From NCBI GenBank assembly GCA_031769625.1, contig JAUIMM010000483.1, positions 4,237,501 through 4,301,500 on the forward strand: 64,000 bases of DNA, in the 5' to 3' direction. The stretch is from Taudactylus pleione. Lineage: Eukaryota; Chordata; Amphibia; Anura; Myobatrachidae. The notes below the pieces were generated by a model. That model saw nothing but the letters and a program-made list of their open reading frames with translations, was not told the DNA's origin and did no database searches. A program made the position numbers and the translations under genes. Shown here piece by piece: positions 22,441 through 33,677 of the stretch; position 1 is the stretch's first letter, and every line of letters starts with the position of its first letter.

Positions 22441-23705
22441 GGGCCTGATTCAGAGCTGCACGCTCTTTAAGAGTGCTCGCTCTGAATCAGGTCGGCTTTT
22501 TTTGTTGTTGTTTCGGCCTTTAGGCCACTCGCATATCCGTGGGTGACCACCCACAGCTTTTGCGAGCGGTCAGGTGATGGTCGCGATGGTCACGACCATC
22601 GGGCTTGTGACAAGACCCTTGTGGTAGGGTTTCATTCCCGCAAGCCCCAGTGGACTTCCTGCTCTAATAGAGAACGAAGTCCACCTACTGACATCACTAG
22701 TAGGGCCGCCCAGAAACGGCAGGCGTTCCCTCGGGAACGCCTCCATTTGTCCAGCTACCCCCCCTGTCCGCCTCCAATAAAAGAAACAAACCTTTCTCTC
22801 TTGTCCCCAAGTTCCTAATCAGCACCCCTTAAGATCACACAATAAAGGTAATTGATTCCACAACACTGAATGGTAGCAGGATTTTGAACACAGTGAGTTC
22901 CTGCCTGCTTATGGCGCCTTCCACCCTTTGTTGCGGAATTGAGGACCGTTCGCTATCGTGCGAATCACTGTGGCGTGATATCAACTGCGAGCCCCATCTA
23001 TGAATTCCCTTAAATTGCTAGAGAGAAATACTCGCTGTCAATAAAATAATTATGTACACCTGCCCATGACCACCTGCAAGTAATAATCTGCAGATCTCAA
23101 CAATTTTGGATATAGCAAATATACATTTAAAAAACAAACAAACATGATCATTAGGCCTGAAGCAGAGCTATATGTACATTGGCCAGATTAGCATGGAAAT
23201 AAACATGTACAGTATATTGGCCAGTATGCAGAGACGTATACATTCTGTGATCACCTGCCCCCTTTCTGTGTGCTTGGTTTGCTACTAGTTGTTATCATCA
23301 GTGCACCCTCACACCAGGCTATGGAGCAGCGAGCATGGGCGTAACTACCATAGGTGCAAACTTTTGCTATGGGACCTTCAAATACCCAGGTACGCCCCTG
23401 GCAGCGAGTCTCCAGACACACAGAGGGCTCTCCTGCAGCAAGTAAGGACGCAGTGGCTAATGTATGGATGCCCAGAAAGTAGTGTTCAAATGGTCTGAGG
23501 CGCCTTTGTTTCTCTAACCTGCCCCCATTACCTCCTCCAAACGCTGACTACCTGTCACTCACTTTGTAAGTGTATCCTCTGTGTGAGCGTAATCGCAATT
23601 TGATCGCTGCAGGTAAGCAGTATGGCGTATACGCATGCCCAATGCCAAACAATCGCCCAAATCTGTGTAACTATCGACATTGCCTCCATCTGTAAATCAG
23701 GCCCT
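22441..23705. mobile_element. MITE-like element with GGGCCTGATTCAGA ends
   Basis: GGGCCTGATTCAGAG at the left and CTGTAAATCAGGCCC at the right are imperfect inverted repeats. A hairpin (GAGCTGCACGCTCTTTAAGA ...) lies at the left end. The family recurs at 43454 and 48536. At 1.27 kb it may be two related elements joined. It contains the small hAT element at 23334-23400. Confidence 0.5.
23334..23400. mobile_element. 67-bp hAT micro-MITE with perfect 8-bp target duplication
   Basis: The left end CATGGGCGTAACTACC and right end GGTACGCCCCTG are short inverted repeats. GCAGCGAG is duplicated exactly at 23326-23333 and 23401-23408. With only 67 bp it is close to the minimum for a mobile hAT derivative. 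The ends resemble those at 5152 and 52937. Confidence 0.8.
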
Positions 23706-24041
23706 CACTACGGAGCACGGAATGGTTCAGGTGGTGCAACGCAATGAGGAGCTTAGACAGCAGGGGGCGCCAATTAGCATAGATCACATGATAGCGAGAG
23801 GGAGAGTGTCAGGAAGATGTAGGCAGGGAATGTAATAAATATACGTGAGGAGGTCTCTATTCGGGGACCACTTATAGCGCAGTTTCTCCTCCTTTACATG
23901 TCACCTGTCCACTTATAACGATCGCAGTTTGCAAAGTTCCCCAACTGTGTGACAACGCAACTCATGTATCCCCGCCTAGTGTGTATAAATTGTTCACCAA
24001 GAAATCCCTTATGTCTTTATAAGCTTGTAAATACACATTGT

Positions 24042-24472
24042 AATCTGTAAGACAAAGGTAGTCGGTGCAGAAGATGGCACTAGTGTTTTGACATAAATAG
24101 TATGAATTGCACCATTTAAAAAAATAAATAAATATATTCGTACATGTGTCATCCATCATTGCTTTGATGTAAGAGAGACACGACTTTATAGACTACGTCA
24201 AGAACCAATATCATTTAATATTATTTACCATTCATGGCATAATTCTGGACATAACCCTAAATATAGTCTTTTAGGCATATATATTTCTATACTACACATT
24301 ATCTCTATTTCATTCCTTGTTTCCGCATGCTCATGAAATACCCACATTATCACGGAGAATAACAAGAGAAGAAATCAATCAACTCATATGGGATAAGTAT
24401 TTCTATTTTATATATTTATGTCAAAACACTAGTGCCATCTTCTGCACCGACTACCTTTGTCTTACAGATACC
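24042..24472. repeat. Inverted repeat around a PLE fragment
   Basis: 24042-24098 and 24414-24472 are reverse complements (for example CTGTAAGACAAAGGTAGTCG and its mirror). Between them, 24150-24305 reads YVRETRLYRLRQEPISFNII and HNPKYSLLGIYISI, which resembles the C-terminal part of a PLE GIY-YIG region. PLE copies commonly end in inverted or partial terminal repeats. Confidence 0.5.
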
Positions 24473-24546
24473 TTCTTGATCTTTTTTGGGATAGATCTTT
24501 AGGTGTAGTTTAGAGCGCAGCTTTTGTTCATCCGAATGAAGCGTCT

Positions 24547-25115
24547 TTTTCTTTTTCCTTAAATTTTAAGGTTCTTTTTCCTTAAATTTTAAAGTTTTTG
24601 TATTACATATTGCATTTTTTCTATGTTTTATTCATTCCTGATACATTAAGCTGTAACCGTAGGTGTAGTATAGAAGGTGGTAGCACCCCCTGTATCTGTG
24701 TGAAGTGCCCCTGGGCATTCATGTATCACAATTAGAGAATCTATGGCTTAAAGCACTGTCGGCGAGGGCCAGAATGTAAAATTCAGTCCTGAATGGGGCA
24801 GACTGGCAGTGCATAGTCTGGCACAGAATGGCAGCATTGGCAAAATGACTGGTAAGATGAATGAGTATAGAAGCCATATTCAAAATGCGCTGGAGCAATG
24901 CCAGCTTTGTAAAGGCCTTAATGGTTGGCAATGGGTTGCAATAGTCCAGACAGGAAATTATGTTGTGCATTAGTGTATATGTGTGTCTCTATATTTAACA
25001 CTGTATGTGTGTCTCTATAAGTAACCCTGTCTGTATATATATATATATATGTGTGTGTTTCTATAAGTAACCCTGCCTGTATATATATGTGGGTCTCTAT
25101 AAGTAACCCTGCCTA

Positions 25116-25160
<45 letters not shown>
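24547..25160. repeat. Short tandem duplications and (TA)n
   Basis: 24547-24596 is a duplicated CTTTTTCCTTAAATTTTAA unit. 24972-25160 has degenerate repeats of CTCTATAAGTAACCCTG with TA runs, ending in a (TA)n tract at 25128-25159. 24600-24970 shows nothing. Confidence 0.7.
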
Positions 25161-25161
<1 letters not shown>

Positions 25162-25283
25162 GTGTGATCCTCTCTGTATATGTGCAGTGCTCAGAAGGTG
25201 CCACCCTGTGCCCTATCTCCCCTCACCCGTCCTTCCTGCTGTCTCTGGTGTAATCACAGCATGCTGGCGATTCCTGGGCAGCC

Positions 25284-25298
25284 ATGATGGAGAATCAG
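25284..25298 (+). CDS. Candidate first coding exon (MMENQ)
   Basis: CAGCCATGATGG is a strong translation-start context. The five codons read MMENQ and end at CAG|GTAAGT, an ideal donor, in phase 0. The exon at 33678 must be entered in phase 0, so the two would join in frame. The upstream 25160-25283 is C/T-rich and could be 5' UTR. An exon this small cannot be confirmed from sequence alone. Confidence 0.25.
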
Positions 25299-25334
25299 GT
25301 AAGTAGAAGGAGTAGTGTGAATACTATTGGGAAG

Positions 25335-25610
25335 CATATGAGGGAAGAGCTGGTAGGCCGGGGACATGTCACATGTGAGGAAAGTGTGGTAGGCAGGGGG
25401 TGATGTAAGGAAAACCTGAGGGGGGGGGGGCAGGAGGACATTGAGGTAAAAGTTGGTGGGCCGTGGAGGTGTGAGAAAGCCATATGGGCAGAAAGACATA
25501 TGAGGGGAAAGCTGGCGGCCAGAGGGGCATGTGAGAAAATGCCTGTGAGCAGAGGGCATATGAAGAATGAATTGGTGGGCAGAGGGGTGTGTGAGTGATA
25601 AGCCAGCAAG
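25335..25610. repeat. G-rich minisatellite, about 31-bp period
   Basis: Degenerate units such as CATATGAGGGGAAAGCTGGC plus GGCCAGAGGGG, about 29-31 bp each. The long minus-strand frames are array readings. Confidence 0.6.
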
Positions 25611-26006
25611 CACCTACAGTCTAAGTAGTGTATATAGAGTAGTATAGTGGGAAGAAGAGGGGGCCCCAAACAAGCATCTTGCCTAGGGCCCCATAGGATC
25701 TTAATCCGGCTCTGGGCTGAAGCACTGAAGGGACGCTGACAGGAGGGAGTAACACTACTACTTGGGAGGGGAGAGAGGTAAATGCCCAAATCATCAAGGT
25801 GGTATCAGGGGGATATTGGTAGGAGGCAGCTCAGGGAGAGAGGATCATTGCTGCCATCTTCTTTCTCCTCTCCATGGTCTCTATACCCACATGATGTACG
25901 ACCCCCCCCCTTCTCTCACCTGGAGTGTGGTCCAGGGGACCCTGCACGACAGCGAGGTGAGGCTTCCACTATGCTGGCTGTACTATAGTGTGTCTATGGC
26001 TTACAT

Positions 26007-26169
26007 CAGAGATTCCTCATCTCTGCCATTACAGGCCAGGTGTTAAGGATATCCATGCTTGAGTTCAGATGGTTAAATCAAATTGACTGAGGTACTAATT
26101 AAGTCACCTGTGCTCAAGCATGCATATCCTTAAAATGTGTACTGTAATGGGGGAGTCTGGGAACCTCTG
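26007..26169. mobile_element. hAT-type MITE with 8-bp target duplication GCTTACAT
   Basis: The ends CAGAGATTCC and GGAACCTCTG are inverted repeats. The inner TTAAGGATATCCATGCTTGA pairs with a mirrored segment. GCTTACAT flanks both ends (25999-26006 and 26170-26177). Charlie-like end sequence. No coding. Confidence 0.9.
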
Positions 26170-26399
26170 GCTTACATCATATTGCCAATACAAGATAGAC
26201 CATTGTTCCTTTTTGCCTGGGGCAGGCTCGGTGAGACAGGCGTTTGCAGAGCAATTGGTTTTATATTCAGAGGCGTCACCAGGATTGTTGCCACCTGGTG
26301 CAGTACCTCATAGTGTCTCCCTACATGTGCCTCCTCCCGAATCAGCCCATACAGAATTCCTATTAATGGTTTTCTGTACAAATGTTGATTTTTAGGACA

Positions 26400-26560
26400 C
26401 AAATGTTTTAACTGTCCCAGATACTACACAATTGCTTTATGGACACATACATTTTATTTTTAATATCACCCAGATACTGCGCAATTGCTGTGTGGACAGA
26501 AATAACCTTTTATAAACAATTTTTTAACAGCACCCAGATACTGGCATTTTGTGTTTTTTT
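26400..26560. repeat. Three degenerate units of about 70 bp
   Basis: Repeats of CCCAGATACT-CACAATTGCT-TGGACA spaced about 70 bp. The surrounding 25610-27150 holds no supported gene apart from the MITE. Confidence 0.5.
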
Positions 26561-27574
26561 TCCATAAAATAATCTGCATTGTATTGAAATTACCATTAGT
26601 AACTATCACACTATCTGTATGGATCCTGCTTTGCAGCTTTGCCAAAGCAAGAGGGCTAAATCATGAATAAATGTATAGTGTGTTAATGCCAGTTTCAAAG
26701 TATCGGGTCCGCCCACAACACACACTGGGAGGTGGCTGTCTGACGCTGGTCTCTGGAGGTCACTGAGGCCTCTCTCTAGTCACAGCTCTTCTCCCACAAT
26801 GCCAAGCAGCGCCCAGCAGGCGTGATAATGTCATGCTGTGTGACTTAATCGTGGCTGGTATTCTGGGAAATGTCCGGACTGGAATTATAGCCAGGCGGCA
26901 GTGGCGGGTATGATCGTGACAGTCTCTAGGTCATACCTGCGCACTGCCACTGGGATATAGGGCCATCCTGTGAGTGGGGCTTTTGGTGTCACCTCGCTCC
27001 CACCCAGTGACGCCACAGTTTATATTTCATTAACTATTATTTAATATTACTATTGTATAATATTATTATTATTATCAGGTGGTGTCACCTAATGCTGTCC
27101 TATTTAGGTACTGTAGGATTAATTTATTTAACTTATTAAAAAATGATTTCCTTCCCTAAACTCCTCTACCCCTTACAGATGTTGCCAATTCTGCTTTCAC
27201 AGGCAGATGAAAAGTTTTTGTATAAAACATTTTAGGACTTTATCTGGAAGAACAAACGCCCTCGAATCTGAAGCTCCAACAAACCCGGGCTAATGGAGGA
27301 GTTAACTTACGTAATATAAATCTGTATAGTCATGCTGGAGTTGTTAGATACATACAGGACTGGATGCATGGGACGGACCTATAGACTGATTCATAGCTGG
27401 ATCAGTATTTTCTCCCTGATCAGCACCTACTGGTGTTTCTCCATTCCCATAAACGAGAATTATCTGAGGATAATATTAGTAATCCCCTGCTGATGGGTAC
27501 ATGGCGAGTTTGGCACTTTACAAGAAAACAAAGGAATTTAAATTGTCATCATTCTCTCTTTCTCCCATTGCTTT

Positions 27575-27780
27575 TAAGGGGTCTATTTTCTAAGCTGTGT
27601 TAAGAGTCAGAGTGAAAAGTGATAAGAAAGTGATAAGGTGCCAGCCAATCAGCTCCCAACTGTAATTTTTCAAACACAGCCTGTGAGATTGTAGTTGGGA
27701 GCTGATTGGCTGGCACCTTATCACAGACTTATCACTTTTCACTCTGTCTCTTATCACTGCTTAGTAAATAGACCCCTTAA
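27575..27780. mobile_element. Palindromic MITE within the LINE
   Basis: TAAGGGGTCTATTT / AAATAGACCCCTTA ends. The two halves are nearly complete reverse complements (GTGATAAGGTGCCAGCCAAT and its mirror), so the element folds into one long hairpin. It interrupts the LINE reading. Confidence 0.9.
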
Positions 27781-28909
27781 TCCTGAGTTTCAAGATGGGG
27801 AGGCTTCAGTGCCTTTCTCATTATGGCCTGACAGGGGATCCCTTATGTCCGAGCATTGGTTGACACTGAAAACTGTCGGCCCTATAGAGTAGCAGAGCTA
27901 GTAGATAAATATGGATTACCTCAATTCCACTCCCTGGCGCTATAACAGGTGCAACACTATGTGAGTTCCATGTTACAGACTCTTTCCTCAGAGGATTGGT
28001 CCAACTCTTTAGATCTACAGTATTACTAGCTAGACCTATGGGGGGACGGGGTGCAATTTCTCTTCATTATAAAATCCTTCAGACTCCCTTAGACCATTCC
28101 AAAATATATACAGGGTTGTGTACGTGGTGTACTGTACTCCCCTATATTACCATGGAAAGCCTATTATGCTCATTCCTCTATACTCAGTCAGTGCTCTCAT
28201 CCAGCATGTATAGAGAAATATTCTATAACATTTATCACAATGGGTATCTTTCCCCCCCACCGCAGGGTCCTGATGGGATTGTCCGATACTAGTGTTTGTG
28301 CTAAGTGTGGGGCTTCTGATGCAACCTTTATACATGATATGTGGGATTGCCCCCTTATACGTATATTTTGGTCATCAGTCAATAGATTTGCATCTAGGTA
28401 TCTAGATAATTATCTTCTGCTATTGGCGGAGTGGGCGATTCTGGATATTCTGCCACCGTTTGTTTCAGGTAGGGGAGATAGTATTAAATGATTATTAGTT
28501 ATATCAGTGGTGCCCTGTAAATCTATACTACAGATGTGGACCCATGCGCATCCCCCATCGGTGATCTCTGTTCTGGGCTAAACTATTTTTTGCCTTCCAA
28601 GTGGATTGGCTAGAGACCACTCTGCATTCATTTATCCAGCTGTGGGAGGGTGTTATAGACTCATTTACGTTGGCCCTAAAAGGCCAAATATACTGTATTT
28701 GTGCTTCTGTAGTACTTCCTAATATGAAACCCGGATTTTACTAGATGATCCGCCCATTTCTATGTCTGTTACAGGCTGAGGTGGGATCTGCTTCATTTGG
28801 GTCTCCTTTCCCCTATTTTATTTTATTGCTGCATTTTTTGTTTAGGAGGGTGTGCCTGCCAATTTTTTTGTTTTTGCCTTTTGAAGGAAATATATATATT
28901 TTGTTAATA

Positions 28910-28917
28910 TATTGCAT

Positions 28918-28950
<33 letters not shown>

Positions 28951-28952
28951 CA
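28910..28952. repeat. (TA)n microsatellite
   Basis: TATATA runs near the 3' end of the LINE. Confidence 0.9.
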
Positions 28953-29205
28953 CCCTTAGTAGATGTATTTATTTTGTTTTATGATATATGATGTGTAATG
29001 CATAATTGCTCTGATGAATAAAGGAAATGCTGAAACAATCTATAATAATTATCATAGGAATAATAGAGTCATCACCGTTATAATTGCAACATTTTATCAC
29101 TAATTATTTTCTTGATAGTGAATAATATGTACCTTTTGATCTCTGTATTATAATAATAATAATAATTATTATTATTATTATAATGCTTTATTTATAGAGT
29201 GCCAC

Positions 29206-29322
29206 ATGTGGCAGCAGCACCATACAGATGTCACCTGTGACTTTGGGTCTGGTTACTGCCCGGGAAATGGCAGAGATGTCCTCAGAAATGAGGAGGAAAA
29301 TGAAGGTTCCTCAGCCATAGAT
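29206..29322 (+). other. Candidate alternative 5' exon
   Basis: From ATG at 29206 an open frame reads MWQQHHTDVTCDFGSGYCPG and then GNGRDVLRNEEENEGSSAID, ending at a GTAAGT donor (29323) in phase 0, which is compatible with the exon at 33678. It starts directly after a SINE-like AT-rich tail, which weakens it. Speculative. Confidence 0.15.
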
Positions 29323-29419
29323 GTAAGTGCAGCTTTGTGGTTTTATTATTCTGGTTTCTCCATGCAGCAGCCACTTGTAACATATTTCATATGCGTTAGA
29401 GAGAGGTCATTGCTGCTGT

Positions 29420-29755
29420 CAGGGCTGGATATTGGGCCACAAGGGCCTAGGGCTAAAAATGATCAAGGGCCTATAGTAAGGAGTGGAGGAGGTGTGGCCA
29501 GTTCTGTGTGGGTGTGGCCTGGGCCATGTGGGCGTGTACACCCCCTATACTCAGCCCCAGTGTCTCCCTAAATAAGTAGAAATAGACAAATTGTGTTATT
29601 TTGACAGGAAAATAGAATTACAAGATTAATATTATGATTTATGGCCAACCCATGTGGAAGCTGATCATCAACTTGCCATAATGATGATGGGCCTATTTAA
29701 ATGTACAGCCCTGGAGATGTGGTTCCATCTGTCCCATTTTACATCTAGCCCTGGA
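29420..29755. repeat. Dispersed repeat, copy 1 (second copy 30400-30675)
   Basis: Both copies share CTATAGTAAGGAGTGG, GGTGTGGCC and GCCATGTGGGCGTGTACAC, then an ATGATG...GGGCCTAT tail. Divergence suggests separate insertions of one family; its tail also appears near 45110-45150. Confidence 0.6.
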
Positions 29756-29993
29756 TAGATAGATTATAATTAGATAGATAGCAATTGTAAAAAGCAGGCA
29801 GGATGTGAGTTTTCATTTCAGTAGGCTGATCATGTGACTCTCTTACATCATAACCAGCATTTTGTGATGTCACACAGCTTGGAAAGAAAGGTCACTGATT
29901 TGCAGGAAATTGTCAGATACTCCCTGCTCCCTGCTACAATGACATCTCACTACCTAAGGTAGGCTTATTTTACCCCAAATGTTACCTGAAAAT

Positions 29994-30020
29994 GATAGAT
30001 AGATAGATAGATAGAGAGAG

Positions 30021-30055
<35 letters not shown>

Positions 30056-30060
30056 GAGAG
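29994..30060. repeat. (GATA)n/(GAGA)n microsatellite
   Basis: GATA tetramers interrupted by GAGAGA. Confidence 0.95.
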
Positions 30061-30203
30061 CAATAGTGAAATGCACTAGGTTGATCATGTGACTTACTAT
30101 AGAACTGTTAGTTATCTCCTGTACTGTACCTTTTAATACAGTCGTGGCCCCATACAATGTGGCTTTAGTGGCGCCAAACAGCTCCTCTCAGCGCAACAGT
30201 CCA

Positions 30204-30376
30204 GGGGGGAGATGTATTAAGCCTTGGAGAGTAATAAAGTGGAGAGTGTTAAAGTACCAACCAATCAGCTCCAACTGACAGTTTACAGTGTTTGAAACAT
30301 GACAGTTGGGGGCTGATTGGTTGGTACTTTAACACTGTCCACTTTATCACTCTCCAAGGCTTAGTACATCTCCCCC
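30204..30376. mobile_element. Palindromic MITE
   Basis: GGGGGAGATGTATTAAGCCT at the left pairs with AGGCTTAGTACATCTCCCCC at the right. Most of the 173 bp folds on itself. Same architecture as 27575-27780 and 33970-34148. Confidence 0.9.
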
Positions 30377-30399
30377 TTGGTCCCAGGCAACTTGTTCAT

Positions 30400-30675
30400 G
30401 TTGAGCGTCTATAGTAAGGAGTGGGGGAGGTGTGGCCGGTGCTGTGTGGGTGTGGCCACAGCCATGTGGGCGTGTACACTCTCAGCCCCAATGTCCTCCT
30501 AATTATGTAAAAGAAAAATTTGCACCATTTTATGAGAAAACTAGAGAAACCTTTTTATTATGTGTGACTTACAGTATGTGCGACCACGTGTCATGATGAT
30601 GCTGTCATGATAATGGGCCTATGTTTATGTGGAGGCCTGGAGCTGGAGCTCCATACTGCCCCATTGTTACTCTGG
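30400..30675. repeat. Dispersed repeat, copy 2
   Basis: Partner of 29420-29755. 30680-31070 contains nothing recognised. Confidence 0.6.
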
Positions 30676-31069
30676 CCCAGGAGCTGTGCGCAGTTTCCTT
30701 AGAACATAGGACTTATTACTCTTCTTGGGTGATTTAATAAAAGTATCTGCATGTTGTGCCAGGATTCAGGATCACTGTCTTATTGCTAAATGAAAATATA
30801 TACACATTAACACAAAAACGCTTTAACATTTAGTTAATCATAAAGTTTAGAGTCCCAAATAGTTTAGTCACCAGGTGCAGTGTGGACATGAAATATAACA
30901 ATAGTATTACAGCCTAAACGCCATTGGTGGCTTGGAAAGAAACCTCATAATAGCCTATGCTAGGGATAATGTAATAGGCAACGACTGTATAAACTGGACA
31001 GCTGTAACATGTCACATAGAACAAACTGTTACGGCCTTTTCAGGATCATTTTCAGCAATTGTCAACTGA

Positions 31070-31330
31070 TTATTAATTATTAAGCAGAACATTTAGTCGC
31101 TCACAATAGTCGCTGCCCCAGAGGAGCTTACAATCTATATTCCATATCACATGGACAAACACATAAAGGTTAATATTTTAGTAAAAGCCAATTGATTTAC
31201 TGGAATATTTTGGGATTATGGGAGACAAGCTAAGCACTTGTAGCAAACCAGGGGAGTACACACAAACTCCACACCAGTAGGGTCTTTTTGCTCCATGGGA
31301 GATTTCAGTCCTCCCTGAGCTCCCATTACC
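31070..31330 (-). mobile_element. L2/SINE-like fragment, minus strand
   Basis: CTGCCCCAGAGGAGCTTACA is the reverse of the 'tgtaagctcctctggggcag' tail phrase. The rest shows the usual pattern of an old L2-related repeat. Confidence 0.45.
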
Positions 31331-31836
31331 TGCATTATGTTATGACAGGTGTACTGCCCCAGTCATAAATCATATTCATGACTTCAGTGCTGTGAGATAG
31401 CAATGCTGTCTTTTGTGCTACCAGTCTGTCCATAGCATTAAAAAATAGGTTTTTACTAAAAAAATTTAAGACTAGTAAATGGGTATAGGGGAACCTATTG
31501 TTTCTAATCACCTCATTTATATTTCTACTTGCAGCAGCGGTCAGCGGCGATGGCAGTGGCGTGAATGCTATCACACAGCAATGAGACTGTGTCACCTGTG
31601 TATTTCTAGTGTATTGTGTTATTATATTTAGTGGTAACAAATCCTGGGGGTCTCAGATGATAGACAGCTTATTGATGATAAATCTTTGGCCACACTTGCG
31701 CGCAGCTTGAAAGCGCATTGTCATAGAAACGGTAGCGATATATGAGAATGCCGCCATTATATTGCTTTTCTCTTCTGTCTGACTTTCTGACGTGCGCTGT
31801 GCAGAAGGCGCTAATCTCTCTACATTGCTTTTTTAG

Positions 31837-31927
31837 GCATAATACCACCAGGAGCAGAATCCCCCGGCTGGTTCCCCGACCTACCATCACACCATCATGG
31901 GGGACACCGAGCCTATCTGCCGGGACG
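31837..31927 (+). CDS. Candidate exon, paralogous to exon 33678-33810
   Basis: Acceptor TTGCTTTTTTAG at 31836 and donor ACG|GTAAGT at 31927/31928. Entered with one base it reads HNTTRSRIPRLVPRPTITPS and WGTPSLSAGT and leaves in phase 0, which matches the phase-0 entry of the next exon. The stretch RSRIPRLVPRPT resembles RGSRIPLLHRTS of the next exon, and the sequence before it (31729-31836) matches that before the next exon (33568-33677), so an exon duplication is likely. Alternatively an ATG at 31897 in another frame (MGDTEPICRD) could start a protein, but that frame does not join the next exon. Confidence 0.4.
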
Positions 31928-32177
31928 GTAAGTAGAAGAGAGACAGAATTATATCTACTGCACTGGGAAATAATACTGTAGTGGTGTTTATTAATCATTG
32001 GCCCCTCATACTGTATATATGTATTTTATACCTATATCTTATCAGTAATGTAGGGGGGGCAGCCACAGACTGAGGTGACATGTGACACTTGTATCTTAGC
32101 ACTTCGTATACAGATACAGACTCAGTCCCACAGAAGTGATGATATATCAGATTAATCAGCAGTCTCCTGGTGTGTCC

Positions 32178-33118
32178 TAGGGCTCTATTTACTACAATCC
32201 GCATATTGAATGCGGATTGTAGTGTGATATTACCGAGTGAATTCGCAATATCACAGGGATTTACTATAAATCCCTTGCAGGGACAGAGCTTGCGATAAAG
32301 CTCTGTCCCTGCGGATCCCATCCGCACTCTACTCGTGGTATTTTCGGAAAAAATACAGCGACTAAGAGCCCGCACATGCACCGACCCACCGTCGCTGCTA
32401 CCCCCACCACCGCTAAGCCCTGCCCCCCGCCGCTAAGCCCCACCCCCCATGATCGTGGACCCCCGCGACCCCCCCCCCTCCCTTCATTACACTTACCTGC
32501 GTCCTCCTGGCCTCCGGTGGTCTTCTCCTGGCTTCCCGATCAGGTGATCTCCCATACTGCACTGGGACCTGATCACCTGATGACCGGGCAGCAGGGCACT
32601 ATGGGAGACCAGCTGACCGGAGAGGAGCCATCACCGGAGGCCCGATCATCGGTCCCTGGATTCAAGTAAGTAAAAAAAAAATGTTTCAATTTTTTTTTTC
32701 TTTTATTTACAGCAATCAGCTTGCGGTCTGTTTAGACCACACAGCTGATTACTGGTACCGGATCCCGCATCTGCTCTCCCCGTTAGAGCAGAGTGGGAGC
32801 CCGGTAACCGGGGGAGACCCTGGATAACGCCACCTCCAGGTGGCGTTATTATCACAGGGCTTCCCCCGGTATTTTTTTACAATTTATTTTTAGTAACTAT
32901 GGTCGGATCACATTTTCCATTACAATTATGGGAAATGCGATCTGCTTTACTAAAAATAAGTGATACTTAGGGGTTGGAGTAGAATTTTACTAATTCTACT
33001 CCAATTGCCCTGTAATAACTACAGGTGAAACTAAAATAATGTGAAAAGGGTGTGAAAACACAAAACACCCTTTTTCACTTTATTTTAGTAAAAATAATGT
33101 TAATAAATAGAGCCCCTA
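32178..33118. mobile_element. MITE, ends AGGGGCTCTATTTA
   Basis: The left CTAGGGCTCTATTTACTA and right TAATAAATAGAGCCCCTAG are inverted repeats. The interior has paired segments (ATCCGCATATTGAATGCGGA, GGGACAGAGCTT). 941 bp, no gene. The Pro/Thr-rich frame at 32376-32669 is inside it and is not supported. Confidence 0.8.
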
Positions 33119-33159
33119 GTCACATTGTGAATAAGACATATTTGCGGCCGAAAAAGACG

Positions 33160-33565
33160 CAGGGTTAGGGTTAGGCTGCGGGAGGGGAGGGTTAGGCTAC
33201 AGGGGCGGTTAGGGTTAGGCTGCAGGGGGGTTAGCGTTAGGCTGCAGGGGGGTTAGCGTTAGGCTACAGGGGCGGTTAGGGTTAAGCTGTAAAGGTGGTT
33301 AGCGTTAGGCTACCGGGGCAGTTAGGGTTAGGCTGCAGGGGGGTTAGCGTTAGGCTGCAGGGGGGGTTAGGGTTAGGCTACAGGGGCGTTTAGGGTTAGG
33401 CTACAGGGGCGGTTAGGGTTAGGCTACAGGGGCGGTTAGGGTTAGCCTGCAGGGGGGTTAGGGTTAGCCTGCAGGGGGGTTAGGGTTAGGCTGCAGGGGG
33501 GTTAACGTTAGGCTACAGGGGCGGTTAGGGTTAGGATACAGGGCGGTTAGGGTTAGGCTGCTATA
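33160..33565. repeat. TTAGGG-containing minisatellite
   Basis: About 17 units of GGTTAGGGTTAGGCTACAGG plus GGC (23-24 bp). Each contains the vertebrate telomere hexamer once or twice, mixed with GTTAGCGTTAGG variants. Confidence 0.9.
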
Positions 33566-33567
33566 GT

Positions 33568-33677
33568 GATATAGAGAATGCCACCATTATATCTGTCTGC
33601 TGTAGGATTTTCTGCTCTGACTGATGTGTACAGGGTAGAAGGCGCTAATCTGACTAAATCGCTTTTTTTATATTCAG
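33568..33677. repeat. Duplicated intron end, paralogous to 31729-31836
   Basis: Both segments share GAGAATGCC-CCATTATAT, GCAGAAGGCGCTAATCT (here GTAGAAGGCGCTAATCT) and a terminal T run with AG. This indicates that an exon and its 5' flank were copied. Confidence 0.75.

Larger units (their letters stand above)
27150..29060 (+). mobile_element. LINE (L1/Tx1-like) ORF2 3' part, decayed
   Basis: The translated fragments FIWKNKRPRI, ANGGVNLRNINLYSHAGVVR and CAKCGASDATFIHDMWDCPL-IRIFW are the post-RT region and terminal Cys/His motif of L1-clade ORF2. Frameshifts, stops and an inserted MITE (27575-27780) disrupt it. The 3' end is AT-rich with ATAAAGGAAATGCTG near 29030. Reverse transcriptase itself is not present. 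Confidence 0.75.

Noticed and set aside
25254..25789. Minus-strand frames of 119 and 164 codons
   Set aside because: They cover a G-rich 31-bp minisatellite; low-complexity Pro/Ser/His composition and no splice context.
31897..31927. Start codon MGDTEPICRD as the N-terminus of the host protein
   Set aside because: Good context, but its phase-1 exit meets a stop in the next exon after about 26 codons; the alternative frame joins cleanly.
32376..32669. 97-codon Pro/Thr-rich frame
   Set aside because: Lies wholly inside a MITE with inverted ends.
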